Of a DNA stretch of 64,000 bases, positions 1-8,674 are shown in pieces. The notes beneath the pieces were generated by a model. It saw nothing but the letters and a program-made list of their open reading frames with translations, did no database searches and was not told where the DNA came from. How positions within the stretch are numbered: position 1 is the stretch's first letter; every line of letters begins with the position of its first letter. This DNA is from Flagellimonas aequoris (GTDB lineage: Bacteria > Bacteroidota > Bacteroidia > Flavobacteriales > Flavobacteriaceae), in assembly GCF_003584165.1 (NCBI RefSeq), contig NZ_QXFJ01000011.1, positions 62,001 through 126,000 on the forward strand, in the 5' to 3' direction. The translations under genes and the position numbers were made by a program.

Positions 1-413
1 GCCAATGAATCGAGATTCTTGATCATGATCTCTTCCGTAGGACCTGTGATCACGGCAACTTTTTGGGGCTTGGAATAGGCGTCCGTGCTAATATGTGCCA
101 AGACAGTGGAATCTTTCTCCACATACAGAATAGATCGGGAATAGGTTGTGGTCCCCTTGAACACCTTGGGAGGCAATTGGGTTATGGTGAACAAGGGCTC
201 TATTTGGGGCAGCCCTATGATCTGTGCCGCAAATTCATCGCGAATCTTATCACCCACTGGACCCTTCCAGAGCTCGGTATCCATAACAACCATCAAGGAA
301 TTTACGGGTCCCGTGGAGGGTGGGAGAAATCTTTTGTTGGAACCTGAATCGTTACAGGCTCCCAATGCCAATACAATGCTGGCAACAAGTAGTAGTGTTC
401 CTAATTTTTTCAT
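1..413 (-). CDS. DUF4837 family lipoprotein, partial (C-terminus beyond the left edge)
   Basis: The frame is open from the ATG at 413 to base 1, giving 137 residues of an incomplete protein. The N-terminus is a lipoprotein signal (MKKLGTLLLVASIVLALGAC), with the lipobox cysteine at about residue 20, so it should be membrane-anchored in the periplasm or outer membrane. The following stretch, with 'NSLMVVMDTELW' and 'GPVGDKIRDEF', matches what I recall of DUF4837, a Bacteroidota family of unknown function. It is read just before the lytic transglycosylase gene with a 12-base gap, so the two are probably co-transcribed and may both serve the cell envelope. The function is unknown. Family assignment is by motif recall only. 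Confidence 0.75.
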   Translation of the reverse strand, partial: MKKLGTLLLVASIVLALGACNDSGSNKRFLPPSTGPVNSLMVVMDTELWKGPVGDKIRDEFAAQIIGLPQIEPLFTITQLPPKVFKGTTTYSRSILYVEKDSTVLAHISTDAYSKPQKVAVITGPTEEIMIKNLDSL

Positions 414-425
414 CTTGTGTTAAAT

Positions 426-2030
426 TTACGAAGAACAATCGCACAATTTAAGTTTTGTGCCCGGTTTTAGGTTATTCCCACTAAGACCGTTCCATTCTCT
501 TAAATTTTCCACAGAAACGCCTGGATATTTTCTTGAAATTGTCCAAAGGGAGTCTCCTTGTTGGACCGTGTGTACCTTGGAGCCACTAGCTACCGTTCCA
601 GAGGAACTGGAAGTGTTGCTCTTTGTGTTGGTGTTACTGGCAATATAGGGCTTTCTAGGGAAAATGGTCAACCGTTGCCCAACCCTCAGGTTATTGCTCC
701 GTAGACCGTTCCACTGCTTTATCTGACTAACACCCACCCCATATCGCTCTGCAATCTTTCCGAGATAATCCCCGCTTTTTACTTTGTAACGGATCTGATC
801 ATTGGCCGTGATCATCTGCGGAAGTGGTTTTTCCATGGAGTCCAGTTCCTGTTTCACATAGGCATAAATCTGCTCTTCATTGGCCACAAACTTACCAATT
901 TTGCTCTTCGGCAATCTCAGGGCATAGTTCTTCCCTTCCACTTTTGGAATGATGTTGAGCTTATACGCAGGATTCAACATTTCCAATTCCTCGGTACTGA
1001 TGTCCACCAGCTTCGAGATTTGATCGAACGAGATCATGTTCTTCACTTGTACCGTATCCGTTTCAAAATAGGGGCGGTCCGCCTTTTTGTAGTGAAGGCC
1101 GTGTTCTTCTGCATATTCGAAAATATACATGGTAGCCAAAAACGCCGGAAGATATCCTGCGGTTTCACGTGGAAGAAATGGTCTGATGTTCCAATAGTTC
1201 TCATAACCACCGGAACGTCGGATGGCCTTGTTCACGTTCCCTGGTCCAGAGTTATAGGCCGCAAGGGCCAAGTCCCAGTCATTGAAAATCGCATACAGTT
1301 TCGCCAAGTACTTGCTTGCCGCTTCCGTGGCCATAATGGGGTCATGGCGTTCATCCACATAACTGCTTACATCCAGCCCGTACATTTTACCGGTGCCGTA
1401 CATAAACTGCCAAAGGCCTTTGGCTCCCACCCTTGATCTTGCCTTTGGGTTGAGGGCAGATTCTATGATTGCCAAATATTTGATCTCCAGAGGAAGATCA
1501 TGTTTGTCCAGTTCTTCTTCGAACAACGGAAAGTAAAACTGACTGGCCGTGATCATACGTTGCATCAAATCCCTTCTTCTGGTCAAAAACGATTTGATGA
1601 CCCTTTCCAAAGAGGGATTGTAGGTAATGTTGAACGGTGTTTTTTCGTTCATCCGTGCCAAACGCGCCTTTAGGGTGTCTGTGGGAAGGTCCACCATGAC
1701 GATCGAATCCTGTCCGGGGCCATTTTCCACTTCCAAAAGCATATCACTGAACAAGCTGGCACTGCTATGGAGTTCCCTCAGCCAAAGACTGTCATACTTG
1801 CGGGCCTCCTCCAAATCCTGTAATTGAAACTTTCCATTTTCCTTTTGTTCCAAGGCAACAAATTCCCCGTCGATCTTCATGTCGGACATTTGTATGGCCG
1901 GGGTTTCTTCAACGGAAAGCAAAACGGAATCCTGCTCCGTTGATGGGGTGGAATCCACTTGTTGGGCCACCATAAACGGTGCTGCGGAAAGTAGCGCTGC
2001 GCATACAGCTATTTTCAATTTTTGGTTCAT
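426..2030 (-). CDS. Membrane-bound lytic murein transglycosylase with two LysM domains (MltD-like)
   Basis: Cleaves the glycan strand of peptidoglycan with 1,6-anhydro product formation, in the periplasm. A signal peptide (start MNQKLKIAV, ending near MVAQQ) is followed by an acidic linker, then an SLT/GH23 domain. That domain has the catalytic Glu in 'IIESALNPKA' (about residue 190), then 'GLWQF' and 'AYNSGPGNV'. Two C-terminal LysM modules follow ('YKVKSGDYLGKIA' and 'HTVQQGDSLWTIS'), which bind peptidoglycan. The reading frame extends to 2057, but the ATG at 2030 is preferred because it puts the signal peptide at the very N-terminus. A near-consensus -7 box (TTCGTTTG on the minus strand) lies at 2055-2062. 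It precedes the DUF4837 lipoprotein gene in the same operon. The family is sure; equivalence to E. coli MltD is by architecture. Confidence 0.92.
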   Translation of the reverse strand: MNQKLKIAVCAALLSAAPFMVAQQVDSTPSTEQDSVLLSVEETPAIQMSDMKIDGEFVALEQKENGKFQLQDLEEARKYDSLWLRELHSSASLFSDMLLEVENGPGQDSIVMVDLPTDTLKARLARMNEKTPFNITYNPSLERVIKSFLTRRRDLMQRMITASQFYFPLFEEELDKHDLPLEIKYLAIIESALNPKARSRVGAKGLWQFMYGTGKMYGLDVSSYVDERHDPIMATEAASKYLAKLYAIFNDWDLALAAYNSGPGNVNKAIRRSGGYENYWNIRPFLPRETAGYLPAFLATMYIFEYAEEHGLHYKKADRPYFETDTVQVKNMISFDQISKLVDISTEELEMLNPAYKLNIIPKVEGKNYALRLPKSKIGKFVANEEQIYAYVKQELDSMEKPLPQMITANDQIRYKVKSGDYLGKIAERYGVGVSQIKQWNGLRSNNLRVGQRLTIFPRKPYIASNTNTKSNTSSSSGTVASGSKVHTVQQGDSLWTISRKYPGVSVENLREWNGLSGNNLKPGTKLKLCDCSS

Positions 2031-2146
2031 TTGGACAGGGTTTGATTTTTGGGGCAAACGAAAATGGTGTTTTTTTCTGAAAAAATAAAATTCCTTAACA
2101 AAAACACCATGTTAAAAACCTTCCCCAATAACTCATAACGTGTGAG

Positions 2147-3337
2147 TTAGTCCAATATTGCAGCAATACCGGGAAGGGTTCTGCCCTCCAGGCTCTCCAA
2201 CATGGCACCACCTCCAGTGGATACGTAACTTACCTTATCCTCAAAGCCGAATTGCTTCACGGCCGCCACGGAATCCCCGCCTCCAACAAGGGAGAAAGCG
2301 CCTTTTTGTGTGGCCTCATCTATGTAATTGCCTATGGCAATGGTGCCATTGGCGAAATTTTCCATTTCAAAAACCCCGACAGGACCGTTCCAAAGGATGG
2401 TCTTGGAGGCCAAAATCACTTGTTTGAAAATTTCCAGGGTCTTGGGTCCTGCATCCAACCCTTGCCATCCATCAGGGATTTTGTCCACATCCACAAATTT
2501 GGTATTGGCGTTGTTGTCAAAAGCATCGGCCGCCAAAACATCAACAGGTAGGTATACTTTTACGTTTTTGGCATCGGCCTGTTTCAAAATATCAAGGGCC
2601 AATTCCATTTTGTCGTCCTCGCAGATAGAATCTCCCACCTTACCGCCGTGTGCCTTAACGAAGGTGTATGTCATTCCCCCACCAATGATGAGGTTGTCGA
2701 CCTTGTCCAAAATATTTTCAATGATGGTGATTTTCGAAGAAACCTTAGATCCACCCAAAATAGCGGTCACCGGCTTCTCCCCGGTTTCCATCACCTTGTC
2801 GATGGCCTTGATCTCTTTGGCCAACAAGTACCCAAAGCATTTATGGTCTGGGAAGAACTTGGCCACAATGGTAGTGGAGGCATGGGCCCTGTGAGCTGTT
2901 CCAAAGGCATCGTTTACATAGATATCGCCCAATTTGGCCAATTCCTTTGAAAAAGTCTCATCACCGGCTTCTTCCTCATTATGAAAACGAAGGTTTTCCA
3001 ACAGAAGGACCTCACCATCTTGAAGATCGGCTACAGCTTTTTCAGCTTCCGGACCTACGCAGTCCTTGGCGAATTTCACCTGCACCCCAATGATTTCCGA
3101 AACCGTTTCACAAATATGGGAGAGGGACATGTCCGGGTTCACCTTGCCCTTGGGTCTTCCCAAATGGCTCATCAATACCGCAGATCCACCATCTTCCAAT
3201 ACTTTAAGAATGGTAGGTTTTGCCGCTTCGATCCTACTGGTATCGGTCACGTTGAAATTGCCATCCAACGGCACGTTGAAATCCACACGGATCAATGCTT
3301 TTTTTCCTTCAAAATTGAAATCGTCTATCGTCTTCAT
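2147..3337 (-). CDS. pgk: Phosphoglycerate kinase
   Basis: Cytosolic glycolytic enzyme: 1,3-bisphosphoglycerate + ADP to 3-phosphoglycerate + ATP. The 396-residue protein from the ATG at 3337 has the usual family length. Visible landmarks are the N-terminal '[13 protein letters not shown]', '[10 protein letters not shown]' (substrate-binding Arg/His), '[11 protein letters not shown]', 'GGGMTYTF', '[10 protein letters not shown]' and the C-terminal glycine-rich 'GGGDSVAAV' / 'STGGGAMLE'. The frame is open upstream to 3424, but those 29 residues are not part of the family, and a -7 promoter box at 3362-3369 lies within them. It is transcribed alone, divergently from holB. Confidence 0.97.
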   Translation of the reverse strand: MKTIDDFNFEGKKALIRVDFNVPLDGNFNVTDTSRIEAAKPTILKVLEDGGSAVLMSHLGRPKGKVNPDMSLSHICETVSEIIGVQVKFAKDCVGPEAEKAVADLQDGEVLLLENLRFHNEEEAGDETFSKELAKLGDIYVNDAFGTAHRAHASTTIVAKFFPDHKCFGYLLAKEIKAIDKVMETGEKPVTAILGGSKVSSKITIIENILDKVDNLIIGGGMTYTFVKAHGGKVGDSICEDDKMELALDILKQADAKNVKVYLPVDVLAADAFDNNANTKFVDVDKIPDGWQGLDAGPKTLEIFKQVILASKTILWNGPVGVFEMENFANGTIAIGNYIDEATQKGAFSLVGGGDSVAAVKQFGFEDKVSYVSTGGGAMLESLEGRTLPGIAAILD

Positions 3338-3361
3338 GTAATGTGTTCTTTTTAAGCGTCT

Positions 3362-3369
3362 CAAAAGTA
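3362..3369 (-). promoter_or_regulatory. Bacteroidota -7 box for pgk
   Basis: The minus strand reads TACTTTTG, a full match to TAnnTTTG. It lies 24 bases upstream of the pgk ATG at 3337 and supports that start over the longer frame. No convincing -33 TTG is visible. Confidence 0.55.
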
Positions 3370-3458
3370 AAGATTTCCTGCTTTTTGGATTGGAAGGTTT
3401 CGTTATATTTTTGGGCTTTTTCATAAAAACCTGTGAAATCCAACACCCTTAAATACCG

Positions 3459-3466
3459 TATCTTTG
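3459..3466 (+). promoter_or_regulatory. Bacteroidota -7 box for holB, possibly giving a leaderless mRNA
   Basis: TATCTTTG matches TAnnTTTG exactly. Only four bases (AAAT) separate it from the holB ATG at 3471, so the expected transcription start falls at or next to the start codon. No good -33 TTG is seen. Confidence 0.55.
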
Positions 3467-3470
3467 AAAT

Positions 3471-4622
3471 ATGCTTTTTAAAAATGTTTTAGGGCTCGAG
3501 CATATCAAAAACCATTTGGTGACCACCGCAGAAACCGGAAGGGTGGCCCATGCCCAACTTTTTGTCGGCCCCGAGGGTTCCGGCATTTTGCCCATGGCCT
3601 TGGCCTATGCCCAATATTTGCTCTGCAACAATACGGGGGGCGAAAACGAAGGCGGAAACCCATTGTGTAATACCAAATGTGCTTCGCTGACACATCCTGA
3701 CCTGCATTTTGCCTTTCCTGTTTCCAATTCGGACAAGATAAAATCCCATGCCGTGAGCGACCATTTTTTGGAGGAATGGCGACAGTTTGTAAAAGAACAG
3801 CCGTATGGCAATCTATTTGACTGGTACCGACACATCGGAATTGAAAAAAAACAGGGACAAATAGGTGTGGACGAGGCTCAGGATGTGGTCAAAAAGCTCT
3901 CCCTGAAATCCTACGAGGGCGGGTATAAAGTGCTCATCATTTGGATGGCCGAAAAAATGAACATTTCCGCAGCCAATAAATTGTTGAAGTTGATAGAAGA
4001 GCCGCCCAACAAAACCGTTTTGTTGCTATTGGCGGAAGAGGAGGAACAGATTATCAACACCATTCGATCCCGTTGCCAAATCCTTCATTTTCCTCCTTTG
4101 GCGGAGCAAGTTATAACAGATGGGTTGATCCAACGTGGTGTAGGTGCCGCGGAGGCCCACACCATTGCACAAGAAGCCAATGGAAATTTCAACAAGGCCC
4201 TGGACCTGTTGAACAAGGATTCCGAAGATCTGGTGTTCGAGCGTTGGTTTGTACAATGGGTCCGGAGTGCCTTTAAGGCCAAAGGGAACAAAGGGGCTGT
4301 TCAAGAATTGATCTTATGGAGTGATGAAGTGGCCAAAACAGGCCGAGAAGTACAGAAGCAATTCTTGAACTATTGCCTGACCATGATGCGACAGGCCCTC
4401 CTGTTGAATTATAAGGCCGATGAACTGGTCTATACCAAGATTCATGTGCAGGGTTTTGATCTGGGAAAATTTGCGCCTTTTGTCCACGAAAACAATATTT
4501 TGGATATTGTGGAAGAGTTGGAAAGGGCCATTTTCCACGTGGAACGCAACGGAAACTCGAAACTCATTTTTACAGATCTATCGATAAAACTGACTCGGCT
4601 CTTGCACGCCAAGGCCGCATAA
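3471..4622 (+). CDS. holB: DNA polymerase III subunit delta' (clamp-loader ATPase-like)
   Basis: Stator-like subunit of the clamp loader that places the beta sliding clamp on DNA. The 383-residue protein opens with the family's 'HIKNHLVTTAETGRVAHAQL' region. A degenerate P-loop follows (FVGPEGSG, no GKT), as expected for the non-hydrolysing delta' subunit. A cysteine-containing zinc-module region comes next (three cysteines between about residues 51 and 68), followed by 'THPDLHF'. The AAA+ core has 'KLLKLIEEPP' and 'TIRSRCQILHFP', which contains the SRC motif. The start is constrained by the homology-like N-terminus and the adjacent -7 box. A degenerate parS-like palindrome lies within its coding sequence near the 3' end. 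The DoxX-like gene follows 14 bases downstream. Confidence 0.9.
   Translation: MLFKNVLGLEHIKNHLVTTAETGRVAHAQLFVGPEGSGILPMALAYAQYLLCNNTGGENEGGNPLCNTKCASLTHPDLHFAFPVSNSDKIKSHAVSDHFLEEWRQFVKEQPYGNLFDWYRHIGIEKKQGQIGVDEAQDVVKKLSLKSYEGGYKVLIIWMAEKMNISAANKLLKLIEEPPNKTVLLLLAEEEEQIINTIRSRCQILHFPPLAEQVITDGLIQRGVGAAEAHTIAQEANGNFNKALDLLNKDSEDLVFERWFVQWVRSAFKAKGNKGAVQELILWSDEVAKTGREVQKQFLNYCLTMMRQALLLNYKADELVYTKIHVQGFDLGKFAPFVHENNILDIVEELERAIFHVERNGNSKLIFTDLSIKLTRLLHAKAA
4531..4546. promoter_or_regulatory. Degenerate parS-like palindrome inside holB
   Basis: TTTTCCACGTGGAACG keeps the 12-bp core TTCCACGTGGAA of the parS sites at 8650 and 10550 and differs only near the ends. It encodes 'FHVER' in holB, so it may be coincidental or a weak ParB site. 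Confidence 0.4.
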
Positions 4623-4636
4623 AAAACTTACTGACC

Positions 4637-5032
4637 ATGGAAAATTTAATTTCAAACGCTACGGAGATTTTGCTATTGGCTTTTTTGACCATTACCTTTT
4701 TACAGAGTGGTATAGACAAAGTCATGGACTGGAAAGGGAACGTGGGCTGGTTGACCGGCCATTTTTCCAAATCGATTTTTAAGGGAGGGGTTCCCTTACT
4801 TTTGGGCATCATCATGGTTTTGGAAATGCTCTCGGGGATTCTTTGCGGGGTAGGCATCTTCCAATTTTCCATAGATGGAGAAAGCTCCATTGGGCTGTAT
4901 GGGTCCATTCTTTCCGCCGTTACGCTTTTGATGCTGCTGTTAGGTCAACGTGTAGCCAAGGATTATGACGGGGCCAAAACCATTGTGATTTATTTGATTC
5001 CCACGGTTTTTTTGGTGTATTTGATGCAGTGA
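4637..5032 (+). CDS. DoxX-like small integral membrane protein
   Basis: 131 residues with four hydrophobic segments (about 8-22, 50-72, 88-104 and 114-130). The N-terminal 'FLQSGIDKVMDW' fits the DoxX/DoxD-like membrane family, which begins with a helix containing a similar 'F..sGi.Kl' motif. Members are linked to quinone or thiosulfate redox chemistry in a few species, but most are uncharacterised, and nothing here points to a substrate. It directly follows holB and may be co-transcribed with it. The family is likely; the function is unknown. Confidence 0.65.
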   Translation: MENLISNATEILLLAFLTITFLQSGIDKVMDWKGNVGWLTGHFSKSIFKGGVPLLLGIIMVLEMLSGILCGVGIFQFSIDGESSIGLYGSILSAVTLLMLLLGQRVAKDYDGAKTIVIYLIPTVFLVYLMQ

Positions 5033-5097
5033 TCCTAATTTATCTTGTGTTTGTCATTCGATTTCAATCGTTATGCCTAAAATGAGTATGTTAGCCC

Positions 5098-5820
5098 ATG
5101 AGCATTGAAGATATTCTAGGAGGTACAAAACATCGTCCTTGGCCATTACTAAATAAAAAATGGGCCTATTATCAAGAATGGAATAATGTTTTATTCTTGC
5201 ATTATCAAGTTTCGCTGTCAGAACTTGAGAAGTTTGTCCCCAAACATTTAGAAATAGATTTGTTTGCTGGAAGCCCATGGATTTCTGTCGTGGTATTTAC
5301 AATGGAGAAAGTCCGACTAAAAAATTTACCATACTTCCCTCCGATTTCAAATTTTCATGAAATAAATATTCGTACCTACGTCAAATTCAATAATAAACCT
5401 GGGGTTTTCTTTCTAAGTATAGAAGGAGAAAAATTACTTTCTTGTAAAATAGCGAAAGCTATATCAAATCTTCCTTATCGCTATTCTTGTATCATAAAAT
5501 CAACGACAACTTGTCAATCCAAAAATGAATTGTTCGGCGATCAATTGAAATTAACCTTTGAGATTGGGGCTCCAAAAATGTATAAAAATGATTTAGATCT
5601 GTGGTTAACTGAACGATATGCACTTTTTCAAAACACAATCAATTCAATCAATACATACGATATTCACCATTTGGAGTGGCCATTAAGTGAGCTAAAATTT
5701 CAGCAATTTGAGGTAGATTATCCAAGATATAAAAAACTGTTTCAAGAAGGCCCAGAACTAGTTCATTTTTCAAAAGGAGTTCAAGTATTGGCTTGGAAAA
5801 TGAACAAAGTGTTCATATAA
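5098..5820 (+). CDS. DUF2071 (YqjF-like) family protein
   Basis: 240 residues, soluble, no signal peptide. The layout matches DUF2071/YqjF proteins: 'WNNVLFLHYQVSLSELEKFV' near the N-terminus (a hydrophobic strand then 'P..l..d...G..wi'), 'SPWISVVVFTMEKVR', 'NIRTYVKF' and 'GVFFLSIEGEKLL'. The fold is related to acetoacetate decarboxylase, but no enzymatic role is established for this branch. The gene is visibly more AT-rich than holB and pgk next to it, a hint of later acquisition. The ATG at 5098 was taken because the conserved block begins about 25 residues after it. Confidence 0.65.
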   Translation: MSIEDILGGTKHRPWPLLNKKWAYYQEWNNVLFLHYQVSLSELEKFVPKHLEIDLFAGSPWISVVVFTMEKVRLKNLPYFPPISNFHEINIRTYVKFNNKPGVFFLSIEGEKLLSCKIAKAISNLPYRYSCIIKSTTTCQSKNELFGDQLKLTFEIGAPKMYKNDLDLWLTERYALFQNTINSINTYDIHHLEWPLSELKFQQFEVDYPRYKKLFQEGPELVHFSKGVQVLAWKMNKVFI

Positions 5821-5851
5821 GTAGAATTTTCTCCTGCTAATTTCTAATATC

Positions 5852-6427
5852 ATGAAGATAGACTCAAAAAACCGTCCCTATTTATCTCAGACAAGTATTA
5901 TTGAATCCCAATCCAATATGCGGAGCGGTTATGCCAATGGCGCCTTGGGTGCGCTTGTATCGGGAACGGTTTGGCTTGTTTCTGCCGTGATCGCCCATCA
6001 GGTTTCTTCACAAACTGCCGTTTGGACCTTGTTTTTTGGTGGCATGCTCATACACCCTTTAAGTCTTTTAGTATCCAAACCTTTGGGTATTCCCGGAAAA
6101 CATTCCAAAGGAAACCCGCTGGGGAATCTGGCCATGGAAGGCACCTTTTTTATGTTGTTGTGCATTCCCTTGGCCCTGCTCCTTTCCCTACAAAACCACG
6201 CTTGGTTTTTTCAGGGGATGCTGCTCATTATTGGTGGGCGTTACTTGACTTTTTCCACGCTGTACGGCTTAAAAATCTATTGGTTATTGGGCGGACTACT
6301 AGGGGTTGCGGCCTTCGCTCTCTTTGCCCTAAAAGCTGATGCTGCGCTTTCGGCATTGATCGGATCTACCATTGAACTTGGTTTCGGTATTTTGCTGTTC
6401 TTAAAATTCCGGTCCCAAAAGGTATAA
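5852..6427 (+). CDS. Polytopic membrane protein of unknown function
   Basis: 191 residues with about six hydrophobic helices after a roughly 28-residue polar N-terminus, and a short basic tail. A loop 'SKPLGIPGKHSKGNPLGNLA' between helices 2 and 3 is the most distinctive part. It resembles a family annotated DUF7010, but this is recall without a search and should be treated as tentative. It is 31 bases downstream of the DUF2071 gene and ends just before a stem-loop terminator, so it is probably the last gene of that transcript. No function can be given. Confidence 0.6.
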   Translation: MKIDSKNRPYLSQTSIIESQSNMRSGYANGALGALVSGTVWLVSAVIAHQVSSQTAVWTLFFGGMLIHPLSLLVSKPLGIPGKHSKGNPLGNLAMEGTFFMLLCIPLALLLSLQNHAWFFQGMLLIIGGRYLTFSTLYGLKIYWLLGGLLGVAAFALFALKADAALSALIGSTIELGFGILLFLKFRSQKV

Positions 6428-6432
6428 AAAAA

Positions 6433-6450
6433 CCCATTCTCTCGAATGGG
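6433..6450 (-). terminator. Rho-independent terminator between convergent genes
   Basis: Stem CCCATTC (6433-6439) / GAATGGG (6444-6450), loop TCTC. An A-run before it (6426-6432) becomes a T-tract on the minus strand, so it mainly ends the OmpH-like gene that stops at 6476. On the plus strand only a weak T-rich stretch follows, so it is less convincing for the membrane-protein gene. Confidence 0.75.
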
Positions 6451-6475
6451 CTTATTCTTCTGAATGAAGTTCACA

Positions 6476-6985
6476 CTATTTCTTGTACTTGTCGTTCAAA
6501 ATCTTCAAGATGGCTTGGGTTAGATCGTTGGCCTCTTCGCCATACAGCACGGAACCACCATCGCCCCCACCCAAAATATAGGTGTACCCGTTGGCCTTGC
6601 CATATTCCTTGATCTCTTTCTTCACCTTCTTCACCAAAGAATCCATTTCCACTTGGCTGGTAGCTTGCAACTGCTGCTCTTCTTGCTGCAATTGTTGGCC
6701 AATATACTGACCGCGTTGCTGCAGCTGGCCATATTCTTCCTGGGCACTTTGTTGTGACATTTTTTGGGCCTTTGCCTGGAACGCCTGTAGTTCCATTTGG
6801 AAGGATTGGGAAATACTGTCCCTCTTTTTGGTCATGGCATCGGCTTTTGTTTTAAAACGGGCCTCCACATCCATCTTCTCTTGGTATTCGTCCATCAACT
6901 TTACGCTGTCCACAAATCCAATCTTGTTCTGTTGACATGCCATGGCCGTAACAGCAAGGGCAAGTATCATAATTTTTTTCATCAT
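6476..6985 (-). CDS. OmpH/Skp-family periplasmic protein, lipoprotein form
   Basis: 169 residues with a lipoprotein signal (MMKKIMILALAVTAMAC). 'KIGFVDSVKLMDEYQE', the usual Skp/OmpH opening, follows. The middle is a long, Gln-rich, charged helical region predicted to form the two 'tentacles' of the Skp jellyfish. The end, 'YTYILGGGDGGSVLYG' and 'DLTQAIL', is also typical. Skp proteins chaperone outer-membrane proteins in the periplasm. The lipid anchor is a departure from soluble E. coli Skp and suggests a membrane-tethered variant. The start is ATG-ATG at 6985/6982, with a -7 box at 7004-7011. It is monocistronic. Confidence 0.85.
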   Translation of the reverse strand: MMKKIMILALAVTAMACQQNKIGFVDSVKLMDEYQEKMDVEARFKTKADAMTKKRDSISQSFQMELQAFQAKAQKMSQQSAQEEYGQLQQRGQYIGQQLQQEEQQLQATSQVEMDSLVKKVKKEIKEYGKANGYTYILGGGDGGSVLYGEEANDLTQAILKILNDKYKK

Positions 6986-7003
6986 TCACTTTTTATAGAT
7001 GCG

Positions 7004-7011
7004 CAAAAATA
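7004..7011 (-). promoter_or_regulatory. Bacteroidota -7 box for the OmpH-like gene
   Basis: The minus strand reads TATTTTTG, an exact TAnnTTTG match, 18 bases upstream of the ATG at 6985. Confidence 0.55.
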
Positions 7012-7213
7012 GAAAAGCTTTTGGAATGGTGGTCATTATCTTTTTTGGATTGAAAAATTGATCCAAGAGAAGTTATAAATAAAATTTATAGAAAACTTCC
7101 GTTAAGATTACACATCCTTATTTTATTGGCTTGCAGAAATAAGGGTTTTTAAGCGTTTCTTTTCTTGCCAATGGCCTAGGCCGCATTGATGAAAGATTGT
7201 TTAAAAGAGGCTC

Positions 7214-8053
7214 TTAAACTGGCTGGTTTTTCTTTTTAAGGATGTAAATGAGCGATGAATACTCTTTGGTAACAACAGCCTTTGCATTGGACCACAATCC
7301 AACGAAGAAAGCGTTCATCCAATATAGTTTGTTGCCTTTATATTTTTCGGAGAGCATGGAAACATAAAACGCATCGAACCACATCGGCTTAATGGCGGTT
7401 ACCTCCATTCCATGTGGATCAAAAAGTTTGGCAATGGATGTTTTGGAGAAATGCCAAAGGTGTCTGGGTACATCATAAGCCGCCCAGTACTTTCCATAAT
7501 GACTTGCATCATATGATTTGAAATTTGGGACCGCTATCACCAAAACACCATTGCTTTTCAAAAGCGAGGTTATGGTTTTAATCTGGTCATCTAAATTGGG
7601 CAAATGTTCCAAAACGTGCCAAAGGGTCACGGCATCAAATTTTTGGTCTATGATATTTTGGATTTCTTGATGAAGAGGAATGCCCTTTTGGGAAGATAGT
7701 TGTCTGGCCTTCTCGTTGGGTTCCACACCAACCACCTCAAAACCTCTCGATTTGGCGAAAAGTAGAAAATCACCGGTCCCTGCACCGATATCCAGTAAAG
7801 ATTTGGGTTTATTTATCTGATTTTCAATTAATTGAATCTTATTTTTGAGGTTTTTCCTCTTTACGACCTGATACATTTTGTCCATCAGGGACTTTTCGGC
7901 ATCTGTATGGGAAATATAGTCCTCACTTTCGTAATACTTGGAGAGATTTTCAGGTTGAGGTCGGGTAACCAGCATGTCCAATTCTTCATCCTTGAACAAC
8001 TCAAAGGTTTCTCCTGAAACAGAAAAGTCTTTAGTTTTTAAAAACAACTTCAT
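7214..8053 (-). CDS. Class I SAM-dependent methyltransferase
   Basis: 279 residues, cytosolic. The Rossmann motif I is 'LLDIGAGTGDFL' followed by 'VVGVEPN' (acidic ribose-binding residue) and 'AVTLWHVLEHL', the pattern of Methyltransf_11/23-type enzymes acting on small molecules or lipids. The N-terminal block 'TKDFSVSGETFELF' is one I associate with flavobacterial members that lack the usual zinc-binding cysteines in this position. The substrate cannot be named. The start overlaps the end of the lipoprotein gene by 23 bases, so the two are translationally linked. It is the last gene of the mnmG-side cluster. Confidence 0.8.
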   Translation of the reverse strand: MKLFLKTKDFSVSGETFELFKDEELDMLVTRPQPENLSKYYESEDYISHTDAEKSLMDKMYQVVKRKNLKNKIQLIENQINKPKSLLDIGAGTGDFLLFAKSRGFEVVGVEPNEKARQLSSQKGIPLHQEIQNIIDQKFDAVTLWHVLEHLPNLDDQIKTITSLLKSNGVLVIAVPNFKSYDASHYGKYWAAYDVPRHLWHFSKTSIAKLFDPHGMEVTAIKPMWFDAFYVSMLSEKYKGNKLYWMNAFFVGLWSNAKAVVTKEYSSLIYILKKKNQPV

Positions 8054-8576
8054 TATAATTATCGGTGGCCAAATATTCGTTTTTCAGATACCGAAGATAG
8101 GGCAAAACTATATCCCTTGAAACAGAACCTTCTTTTAAACAATCTTTCTCCGTATCGCTAAAAACTTCCAAAGCGATATACCAATTTCCTGTTCGAGTTG
8201 TGTAGACCTCTTCAAAAATGGGGTCCATATCTGCCGCCTGATCTAAAATACCATCAACAACAAAAGGAATTAAATTAATCGTCTTTGTCGGAATCTCAAC
8301 TTCATAAAATGAAAAGAAATACGTTTTACCTTCTACCTCAAAAGGCACTTGAACATCCACATAATAGTCGTCTAGCTGAAATTTAGTATTGATGTAATTA
8401 TAAAACTCATCGGCATCCTTAGGGTCTTCAAAAACAAAGATTGTTTTTTTGGGTAATCCTCTTTTAAACCTTTTTCCCTTTGTGATTTTGTAATCTTTAA
8501 TGTTTGGGGCAATCCGTAATGGGATGCAAGAACTTAAAAAAATGAAGGCGAAAAAAACGAGCAGAAACCTTTTCAT
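8031..8576 (-). CDS. Lipoprotein of unknown function, flavobacterial
   Basis: 181 residues from the ATG at 8576: signal sequence MKRFLLVFFAFIFLSSC with a lipobox Cys at about residue 17. A mixed alpha/beta domain with no recognised motif follows ('TIFVFEDPKDADEFYNYINT', 'VPFEVEGKTYFFSFYEVE', 'GNWYIALEVFSD'). A longer frame reaches 8666, but its first residues 'MFHVEH' are the translation of a parS palindrome and the signal peptide would be buried, so the shorter start is used. It lies between mnmG and the methyltransferase on the same strand and overlaps the latter. The function is unknown. Confidence 0.75.
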   Translation of the reverse strand: MKRFLLVFFAFIFLSSCIPLRIAPNIKDYKITKGKRFKRGLPKKTIFVFEDPKDADEFYNYINTKFQLDDYYVDVQVPFEVEGKTYFFSFYEVEIPTKTINLIPFVVDGILDQAADMDPIFEEVYTTRTGNWYIALEVFSDTEKDCLKEGSVSRDIVLPYLRYLKNEYLATDNYNEVVFKN

Positions 8577-8649
8577 GATGGCTGGATTTGAACAAAAGCA
8601 AACACAAAAATTAAGCCATATATGGAGTGAAAAAGAAAATTTTAATTCA

Positions 8650-8665
8650 TGTTCCACGTGGAACA
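8650..8665. promoter_or_regulatory. parS centromere site (ParB binding), perfect palindrome
   Basis: TGTTCCACGTGGAACA is a perfect 16-bp inverted repeat of the chromosomal parS type bound by ParB/Spo0J. It lies in the short gap between the lipoprotein gene and mnmG, outside both coding regions once the lipoprotein start is set at 8576. A second near-identical site is at 10550-10565. Confidence 0.85.
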
Positions 8666-8674
8666 AAGCATGTG

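Noticed and set aside
1160..1175. GGTTTCACGTGGAAGA as a further parS site
   Set aside because: Only the central CACGTGGAA matches; both arms deviate and it lies in the lytic transglycosylase coding sequence. Considered chance.
8577..8666. N-terminal extension 'MFHVEH...' of the lipoprotein at 8031
   Set aside because: It is the translation of the parS palindrome; the true lipoprotein signal peptide starts at 8576.
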